DNA from: Saccharum officinarum
Taxonomy: Eukaryota; Streptophyta; Magnoliopsida; Poales; Poaceae
Length of the DNA stretch: 64,000 nucleotides
Direction: 5' to 3'
Assembly: GCA_020631735.1 (NCBI GenBank)
Contig: CM036159.1
Location: 15,849,511-15,913,510, forward strand
Part shown: piece after piece, positions 59,001 to 64,000 of the stretch
How positions within the stretch are numbered: position 1 is the first letter of the stretch
Layout: every line of letters begins with the position of its first letter
Translations under genes and position numbers: made by a program
Notes under the pieces: model-generated
Told to the model about the DNA's origin: nothing
Database searches by the model: none
What the model saw: only the letters and a program-made list of their open reading frames with translations

Positions 59001-62000
59001 CTGTGCTGAGGAATATTTGGACAAGGAATTAAATTAGAGCTCAAATTAAGAATTAGTGCAACAAAATTTAATTTCTCCTTTTGCCAAAAACAATAATACA
59101 TAAACATGATGCTCATGACATGGTTTAGTGATTTATTAACGCAGTAACACCGAGGGTGTTACACATGTGCATACAAGACCTTTCAGTCGTCTATCTTCTC
59201 CTTTGTCTCCTTTAGATGGAAATTGTTATTAACTGCAGTAAGTTTTCGAATACTTGCAGAATAATGCGAAATCATGCAGCACTTTCTACTGGGTGTTCAA
59301 CGTTCTACAGGTAATGAATAGCTCAGCTTTGTGCTTCTATTTTGTTTAAACTGACATTATGTCTGCCTGCCAGGCTGTCTTTCCAGTTGTAATAGTAACC
59401 TTTTGTTCTGTTGTGTTTGGGCAATCATCTTTTTAAAACATAAGCCACGTTAGGCCTAGAGTTTTGGCATATCCATCAGCCACCTTTTGAGCATATCTCA
59501 ACTTTCCATTGAGCAGTAGCCTTTATTTTGTTGCAAACTGAAAGCTGGGTGTTGATTCTGTTATACATCACATTAATCAGACATGAAATCCTTATCATTG
59601 ATACTTTTTAACATTCTGCTAAATTATTTTAGGTTCCAGTTGCGGTGAGTGTATTCTTGTGGGAGGCCGTGCAGCTATGTAGGGAGAGTCGTGCACGGCG
59701 TATGAATGGGAACCTGGAATGTGTGTGTGAGGCCTCTATTGAGTGGTCACCAGCACAACTGATCTTATGTGCCTTTTGTGGCCTTCTTGGTGGGACTGTT
59801 GGTGGCCTTCTTGGATCTGGTGGGGGGTTCATCCTCGGCCCACTTCTTCTTGAGCTTGGGTGCATACCACAGGTATTTAAGTTGCCTTGATTCCATGCTA
59901 TTTTTTGCAGTTCATTTTCAAATGCTATCAAGCAGAACTGTATGTTTTCATACATCTGTCATCTCGATGCTAATGCAGCACACCAAGGATTTAACTGGCC
60001 TTTCAATTGGCCCAGTTTTTTTTTTTTTGGCAGGAGTCCCGATTACATAATAACAAGGAATAGCGTAGAAATGTAGGATAAAGTTGATCCCTATAAGGCT
60101 ATAGCATTACCACTACATTGCCACATTCTATTATCAGACCATTGCAATGCATTGGAGCCTAAGGCAACAGCCGGGGCAGACAATCCCAAAGTGGAAAGAC
60201 AAGAATGGGTCTTGTCATTTCACATGCATTGGTAGGTATGAAAGCAACTGTACTGAAAAGATCAATCCAGATACAGCTTTGCTACTTAAGCGCTTTCTCC
60301 ACTTGAGACATGTTTCTTGCATGATATTTAAGAGGACCAAAAACATATTTGCAATATTTAAATTGAATAGCCAATCTTGAGCGTATTCTAATTTATTAAT
60401 TTGGTAAATGTGGTATAAACTTAGAATCAACAAAAAAAATTGTAGCATTTACAGTAAATCCCTTTTTTGTTTGGCTAAATAGATTACTTCTGATATTGCA
60501 TCGGGATTTTGGGGATTTTAACCTTGGCTTCCACTTTCATGCAGTAGTGTCTAAAATGTTAAGTTTTTGCTGATTTTTTTACCACAATTGTAACCTTTTA
60601 TTCTAAGAAGCATCCTGCCATCACAAAACTAAGATAACCATAGACGTTAGATATATGTTGCCATATATATCATTATTTTATACCATCTGTCATAAATTAT
60701 TGGTTACCTAGTCACAGGATCGTTGACTCATCAATTGGATTACACAGTAGTAAATAGCGTTTTCAAGTGTAAGATGCTGATCTAAGACATGCATTAAGTG
60801 CACCGTACTGACATAACAGATTGGACTATAATTTGGATTCTTGGATCTATGCCCAAGTTTGTTCTGTGAGTGTTACAATCAGGCCATCAAGTATAGTCTC
60901 TTTCAATTATATTGTATCCCTTGATAATATTTTTATGAAAACCCATCTGGTTATGTCCTCATATCATCTTGAATATAATCCAGGAAGCTCTCCTGTTGGC
61001 TGTTGTTGCCATTGGAATGCAAAATGCCCTTTGGTATAATGATAAATTTGCCTAACTCTCTGGCATGGTCTACAATACACCCCCTATAATTTGCCTGATT
61101 CAATAGATCATCAGAAAAGAAAGGGAGCAGGTAGCATCTGCTACTCTTCCTGGGGTCAGCTAGCTAGGACTTGGTATTAAACCCCATGTGATCTTTTATA
61201 GTTTGCTGGCCTACATGGCTTGGTGGCTGCATGTTATGCCTTTATGGAAGAATGGTGTGAATGAATGCGGTTATTTCTGGTGCTATCTATTTTTTTTTAC
61301 ACAGCTGCATCCAGATTCTCATTCATATAGTAGTGTTTGGATGTTCAATGCAATGTACAATGGTCAGAACCTGGACAGTGAATTCACAATATAGAGTAAC
61401 AGTATCTCTGCAATTTTCAAATGCTTTATGGCCAATTAGTATTTTCTTTTCCATTGGGCAACCCAAGATTTTGGAACGAATTACTTTCTTGCATCGTGTA
61501 ACTTGAGCAAACCGTGCATTTACTGTAGAGAGATCTGGTCAGTCTGATAAATGCCCAGTTGATTCATCAGTAGTAATATATCGAAGTGTACTATTCACAC
61601 TTTATAGCTCTATGTAATATGTAATTTTATAAGATCCGTGATGTCACAACTTTATGTTTCTTTGCGACCATACACTACTGTCATTGGCAAATAATGCTAA
61701 GAACGTGTTGAATTGTCTGGCAGGTCGCAAGTGCAACAGCAACATTCGTGATGATGTTCTCCTCCTCCCTCTCTGTGGTGGAGTTTTACTTCCTGCACAG
61801 ATTCCCCCTCCCTTTTGGTAAATCCATGTTAGAAATCTCTAAACAGTTTTAAAAAGTGTGATTGTTGTATAGTAATGACACACTGTTTCTCTATCTGCAG
61901 CTGGCTACCTCATTTTCATTTCCATATTGGCTGGATTCTGGGGCCAGTGTCTGGTTAGGAAGATCGTGCATGTGCTCAAGAGAGCATCAGTTATTGTCTT

Positions 62001-62383
62001 CATCCTCTCCTCTGTTATCTTTGCCAGTGCTCTTACGATGGGTATGAATCTATTGACAACTCATTGACTTGCTACTTTGTTTTAACTTGGTGAATTGCTA
62101 ACCTCTTACCTGTCCAAGTTGAATTCGACTAAAAGTATTAGTGTTATTGTTCCAAAAAAATTATTAGTGTTACTTAAATTCCTTTTGCAATTATAACATG
62201 CATCCTTGGGGAAAAATAAAATTTCTTTTATTACTTGTTTCGTCTAAACTAAGCTGGTTTGATTTTTAACTTCTTTTCTAAGACCTGTTGTTTTGGTGAA
62301 TTTCAGGTGTCGTTGGAACCCAGAAGAGCATTTCAATGATTAACAACCACGAATACATGGGGTTCCTCGACTTCTGCGAGTAA
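47089..62383 (+). CDS. TauE/SafE-family membrane protein gene, copy B (12 exons; exon 6 acceptor lost; LTR element in intron 7)
   Basis: Exons: 47089-47298, 47431-47590, 47684-47884, 48012-48073, 48164-48218, 48356-48420 (nominal), 48724-48810, 59260-59310, 59633-59872, 61724-61817, 61901-62041, 62307-62383 (TAA). These give 480 residues. A hydrophobic segment spans about residues 20-42. TauE repeat 1 has [11 protein letters not shown] at 95-105 and repeat 2 has [14 protein letters not shown] near 350-363, followed by several membrane segments. By family it is a multi-pass anion or sulfonate exporter-like protein; the plant substrate is not established. All boundaries are GT-AG except the exon 6 acceptor. 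Copy A has TTGCAG|TGG there and copy B has TTGCTG|TGG. Skipping exon 6 would break the frame, so normal product is doubtful. A 10,175-bp antisense retrotransposon fills intron 7. The start ATG is the first in frame after the TATA box. Confidence 0.8.
47409..47428. repeat. Poly-C tract at intron 1 acceptor of copy B
   Basis: About 20 C residues run directly into CAG|GACCTCGCG of exon 2. The equivalent place in copy A is a (CT)n tract. The tract length may be unreliable in assembly. Confidence 0.9.
49361..49510. repeat. About 80-bp tandem duplication within one LTR
   Basis: The unit CCTAAGTACAAAATGTACTT...CTCAAGGATGTGAAAGG occurs twice here but only once in the other LTR (about 57106-57186). 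The duplication therefore arose after or during the last reverse transcription. AAGTACAAAATGTACTT is itself palindromic. Confidence 0.9.
51220..51390. repeat. CTACAGT minisatellite in the LTR
   Basis: Repeats of CTACAGTAACCTCTGTGCTG alternating with CTACAGTGNNTTTCTGC (roughly 40-bp double unit) occur about four times here. The other LTR (58838-58930) has about two. It is a fast-changing internal array. Confidence 0.85.
51624..51640 (-). other. Polypurine tract of the Tekay-type element
   Basis: On the element strand, TTTTAGGGGGTAGAGC lies immediately before the 3' LTR start TGTAACACC. This is the position and composition expected of the plus-strand primer. Confidence 0.75.
51709..55515 (-). 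CDS. Tekay-type pol polyprotein (zinc knuckle, protease, RT, RNase H, integrase, chromodomain)
   Basis: A single open frame of 1,268 codons without internal stops. Domains in order: the end of gag with a CX2CX4HX4C knuckle (residues 113-126, [14 protein letters not shown]); aspartic protease DSGA (192-195); RT with [13 protein letters not shown] near 420 and the catalytic FIDD at 504-507; RNase H starting [11 protein letters not shown] near 650; integrase zinc site H850, H857, C887, C890; catalytic D920, D981, E1017 ([12 protein letters not shown]); and a chromodomain at about 1210-1265 ([20 protein letters not shown]) that targets integration to certain chromatin. The frame opens upstream of its first Met in the gag frame's overlap, so that Met is probably not a true start. 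The element may be nearly competent except for the gag-pol frame break. Confidence 0.95.
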   Translation of the reverse strand: MCLKGEVVHWGYQTFGALMSAAISMEGLQNDTQSEWKRKRVITGSSSHPHAQKVQVVRRVPYYSQGGQQPRHFQQATSVQHTQYRAPTQQVQQPQGQQFQPRQGQGNKPPVICFKCGKEGHYARECPENHPIQSAQSAANSRLVKRTIIRKKVPVSRSGHVNFTAAEEFPQGEPVMAGMFSINSHPAYVLFDSGASHSFMSMGFVERHNIPTAMISVAYKVSTPGAQLCIQTRTETLSLVLATHSYRVQFMVLPGQSTNAILGMNWLGRNGVVLDLNHRVVELKLPSSEDRMSLIMPPISSLAAVSNTEASPALASIPVVCEFPDVFPEDLPGLPPDRDVEFTIELEPGTTPISRRPYRMAPPELAEMKKQLEELREKGFIRPSTSPWGCPAIFVKKKDGTLRMCIDYRPLNAVTIKNKYPLPRIDTLFDQLAGAKVFSKIDLRSGYHQIKIRPQDVPKTAFSTRYGLYEYLVMSFGLTNAPAFFMYLMNSVFMPELDKFVVVFIDDILIYSKNEDEHARHLRIVLTRLREHQLYAKFSKCEFWLDRVQFLGHVLTPEGISVDPSKVQEVLNWKSPRSVHQIRQFLGLAGYYRRFIPDFSKIAKPMTKLLQKDVKFVWGPACEEAFQALKKYLTTAPILAQPDIGKPFDVYCDASRSGLGCVLMQEGRAVAYASRQLKKHEVNYPTHDLELDAVVHALKIWRHFLLGNKVNIYTDHKSLKYIFTQPELNMRQRRWLELIKDYDLEVHYHPGKANVVADALSRKSHQEDEESLSFAHHEVLAHIALVSDLLDQIILEQRKDTEVIPHIRILMAKGRGPHFNIDEQGVLRYKRRLVVPGSVELRTKILEEAHNSKLSIHPGSNKMYHDLRHVYWWPNLKQDVAKYISECDICGRVKADHLRTPGLLQPLPIPAWKWEDISMDFIVGLPRTVKGHDSIWVIVDRLTKSAHFLPVGNRFTAMQYAKLYFDRVVTLHGVPLTIVSDRGSVFVSRFWEQLQKCLGTRLLRSSAYHPQTDGQTERINQVLEDMLRACVISFPEKWDEYLRFAEFSYNNSYQESIRMAPFEALYGKKCRTPLNWVEVGDRGQYGPDLIKKARDQVRVIQGHLKSAQSRQKNYADKRRRPLQFEVGDYVYLKVSPMRGVHRFGVRGKLAPRYVGPYKILEKRGSVAYRIQLPDILSAVHDVFHVSQLKRCLRVPEEIMEIEGLPLQPDLSYIEHPIKVLDEKERITRNKVVKFYKVQWKNHSEDEATWELGSYILEHYPHLIPRSSR
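55461..56249 (-). CDS. Tekay-type gag (N-terminal and central parts), out of frame with pol
   Basis: 262 codons starting [19 protein letters not shown]. The retrotransposon gag core is recognisable ([47 protein letters not shown]). The frame stops at 55461, while pol begins in the -1 frame with a 55-nt overlap. In related Tekay elements gag and pol are normally one ORF, and the zinc knuckle of gag sits in the pol frame here. A single missing base near 55492-55497 explains the break. No classical slippery heptamer is visible in the overlap, so a damaging indel is more likely than programmed frameshifting. Confidence 0.9.
   Translation of the reverse strand: MSQGSHHGSASGGAVLGHGRSDQGNDGEHQGDSNGVPVLGAALPRAPVPPMNPEEMLAEMLTARRESNRVMEMMAQLVGNLVREGHGDGGRNGDGARGHDRPSTYQDFLKTQPPTFTPSAEPLDADHWLRTIEQKLMLLHNVAEDQKVHFVAQQLLGSATAWWDTFQAMQLAGHRVTWQEFVTAFREHFIPAGLMSRKLTEFKELRQGNMTVVEYATKFNHLAQYAGYLVDTDQKKMDCFRDSLSCVLKEKLFTGAIRPLVH
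56250..56724 (-). other. 5' leader of the Tekay-type element
   Basis: This stretch lies between the primer-binding site and the gag start. It has a T-rich run near 56414 and no ORF of note on the element strand. It would hold packaging signals. Confidence 0.5.
56725..56738 (-). other. Probable tRNA primer-binding site
   Basis: On the element strand, two bases after the 5' LTR comes TGGTACTAGAGCCA. The usual initiator-Met site in plant chromoviruses is TGGTATCAGAGC, and this sequence differs by a TC/CT swap. Either the site is mutated or another tRNA is used. Confidence 0.65.
56741..59163 (-). repeat. LTR of the Tekay-type element (5' LTR in element orientation), 2,423 bp
   Basis: The same TGTGGCGGAACC...GGTGTTACA ends as the partner LTR. 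It lacks the second 80-bp unit, the approximately 47-bp segment and some CTACAGT repeats present there. Element transcription would start here and run toward lower coordinates, antisense to the TauE gene. Confidence 0.97.
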
Positions 62384-62493
62384 CCCAGTCACACCATCAG
62401 ACTGTCGATCCGTCCGGGAGAATGCAGGCCAATGCCTAATTGACCTTATCTCCCTCAAAATCTAGAACAATAGAGTCGCCAAGTGTGCGCACA

Positions 62494-62753
62494 GGTTAGC
62501 TCCTCGCTAACCCGCGCGCATCTTGCTCGACAGAGTCGCTTTAGTGAATTCAGCTCGTGTTAGCTCCTGGCTAACCGGGATCATATGGCTTTGGTTTTGT
62601 GGAAGTGGGCGAGATTTCGTCGTGTCAAGCATGTGTTAGCTCCTCGCTAACCTGCAAATGCGTGTGTTAGTGCAGGTTTTTGTCACGTCTGCGTCAGCTC
62701 CTGGCTGACCAGCAAGTATTTGTCGTTCATTCTTGCGCTAGCTCCAGGCTAGC
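62494..62753. repeat. Array of five short hairpins with compensatory changes
   Basis: Five copies of a 6-bp stem with a 5-base loop: 62494-62512 (GGTTAGC-TCCTC-GCTAACC, 7-bp stem), 62559-62575 (GTTAGC-TCCTG-GCTAAC), 62635-62651 (GTTAGC-TCCTC-GCTAAC), 62693-62709 (GTCAGC-TCCTG-GCTGAC) and 62737-62753 (GCTAGC-TCCAG-GCTAGC). In the last two, a T-A pair has become C-G with both arms changed. Spacers share AGAGTCGC or CTGCAAA...TTTGTCG motifs, so the underlying unit is a degenerate repeat of roughly 45-75 bp. Start positions are 65, 76, 58 and 44 bp apart. It begins just past the point where copies A and B stop matching. Confidence 0.8.
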
Positions 62754-62779
62754 CTGCAAAAGTGCAAATATTTGTCGCA

Positions 62780-64000
62780 TGGTACATTGTAAATGTCAAT
62801 CAATTTCCATTATGTTTGTACAGAGCCGAGTGCGTTTCAAGCCGTGTTGACCCGTGATATACGTACGTAGAATTTGAATCGTCTGTAGCTCTGCAGTGTT
62901 TGAGCGAAGATGCTATTTTGGACCTAAAATATGATGGATCCAAACCATGACATGACCACTGGCAATTGACACAGATATACTATTTACTAAGGTAAAGCAG
63001 CGTTACAAACCCCTGCTAAAGAGTCAATTAAGAATAGTCCTTAAGATATGACGATGGTGGGAGTACCATGGGTGACGCTCCATCCTTCATAGAGGCTGTG
63101 AGACGCCGGGCTGGAGTGGCTTGTCAAAACAAATCGTAATCACACTACAAGATTACTGTGCCATTCAAATAAGCTGCAATTGCTGAGGTTCCCTGAACTA
63201 AGCATTAGCACATTGTTTGCCTTTTCAAAGAGGAAACCCTTTAAATAAAACAGAAGATAATGTTGTTTTTCTATTCTATGTTCCAAAGAAGGTAAACAAC
63301 AAACCTAAAGCCTACGGTTCCAAAGAAATGTCTGGTCTATAGGCCTTGAAACCAAAACAGATAAGTTCATCAGACCATAAAATACACCAAGGTCTGAATG
63401 ATTGTCAATAAGACGGTAGAATAGAAGTAGAAATGTATTTCAACCTTGCCTGATGGAAGGACGAATCTTGATGCTGCTCTGCAAGTGCTGCTAGAAAACG
63501 AGTGGATGCAAAAACAGTTAGCGAAAGTAAACATCAGAAAAGTTCGTAAAATATTTTGGAAATACACAATCACAAAAGTATATAGTTCTCTGTAGTCTCA
63601 ACATCACATGCAAAAAATGGTGACCACAGTTGCTTACAGAACTCACGGAAATTATTCGAAGGCAATCATTCAGTAGTAAATAATGATGTACTGCTAGAAA
63701 ACAGATGGTAAACATATCATGATGGATCATGGCTGGGTACAGATATTGTGATAGCGAGGATAGGAAAATAAATATCAAATGATTTAAACTGTTGGAAACA
63801 AGGAAAAAGCTAAAATGATACCGACAACTGACCATGTGTCCTCATTGAACAACAACATTATGGTGCTGTTGTCGTTCATTCCTGAAGTAACATACAATAT
63901 TATACTGACATCCTAGTGGCACATTTGGCTAATATGGCATAATTAAAATCTAGTGCGACAGAAGTGCCCACACAATTGGTAGCTAGCAATGGCATTGCAT
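62780..64000. other. 3' end of window, no gene recognised
   Basis: Neutral composition without long supported ORFs. The minus strand at about 63440-63495 has AG-flanked open text (CACTTGCAG then AGCAGCATCAAGATTCGTCC) that could be a small exon of a gene continuing beyond the window. This is weak. Confidence 0.3.

Larger units (their letters stand above)
48989..59163 (-). mobile_element. Complete Tekay/Del-type chromovirus (Ty3/gypsy) in intron 7 of gene copy B
   Basis: This 10,175-bp element is flanked by a perfect 5-bp duplication, CATGT, at 48984-48988 and 59164-59168. The empty site is preserved in copy A (ACACATGTGCATAC near 27503). The LTRs are at 48989-51623 and 56741-59163. Coding is on the minus strand, antisense to the host gene: gag 56249-55461, then pol 55515-51709 with a C-terminal chromodomain. 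LTR ends TGTAACACC...CCACA, chromodomain and long LTRs fit the Tekay/Del clade. About a dozen substitutions separate the LTRs by eye, so the insertion is young and certainly later than the duplication. Confidence 0.97.
44929..62440 (+). repeat. Segmental duplication, copy B
   Basis: This is the partner of copy A. After removing the 10.2-kb LTR element and two small insertions, it is about 7 kb of continuous ancestral sequence. It therefore serves as the empty-site reference for at least six insertions in copy A. The left limit is tied to the match with 5713 beside the N gap. The right limit is near 62438, where the flank switches to unrelated sequence. Confidence 0.9.

Noticed and set aside
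62494..62753. CRISPR-like spaced repeats
   Set aside because: Repeats are short hairpins with changing sequence, irregular spacing and related spacers in a plant genome; not a CRISPR array.

Overview
The window is nuclear DNA of a grass, most likely an Andropogoneae-type species (sorghum, sugarcane, Miscanthus or maize relatives). The evidence is GT-AG multi-exon genes, GC-rich first exons, dense Tourist/Stowaway MITEs, Tat- and Tekay-lineage Ty3/gypsy elements, SIRE-like copia LTRs, an Ac/Ds-type element and a Pack-MULE. A run of exactly 100 N at 5613-5712 marks an assembly gap of unknown size. No tRNA, rRNA or CRISPR was seen.

The core of the window is a direct segmental duplication. Copy A (about 5713-30735) and copy B (about 44929-62440) share a promoter-side block and a 12-exon gene for a plant TauE/SafE-family membrane protein (480 codons, + strand in both). 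The copies are now very different in length because each has taken its own transposon insertions. In many cases the other copy preserves the empty site, so element boundaries and target-site duplications (TSDs) can be read directly. Both gene copies look damaged in different places. Copy A has one extra T in exon 2, which shifts the frame just before the first glycine-rich TauE motif. Copy B has lost the AG splice acceptor of exon 6 and carries a 10,175-bp Tekay-type LTR retrotransposon, antisense, in intron 7.

Layout: 1-5612, decayed Tat-lineage Ty3/gypsy element (pol on +, antisense coiled-coil ORF downstream). 5713-25400, the upstream region of copy A, expanded by MITEs, a nested stack of LTRs (8336-14257 around 9117-13158), a tandem-repeat insertion, a probable Helitron ending at 19878, a 3.1-kb PIF/Harbinger element (20475-23592) and two hAT-like inverted-repeat elements. 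25450-30681, TauE gene copy A. 31000-44100, spacer with MITEs, an unusual palindrome-ended element (32779-33544), a Pack-MULE carrying cellulose-synthase-like and RING-H2 gene pieces (34050-35848), an internally deleted hAT element (37295-38986) and a glutaredoxin-like pseudogene (42341-42802). 44135-44814, an Ac/Ds-like element beside the left edge of copy B. 44929-62383, copy B and its gene. 62494-62753, an array of five small hairpins with compensatory base changes, starting just after duplicated sequence ends. 62780-64000, no recognisable gene.

The TauE gene pair is the only clear host gene family here. The glutaredoxin-like remnant and the captured Csl/RING fragments are non-functional relics. 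Everything else is transposon-derived or unassigned intergenic DNA.
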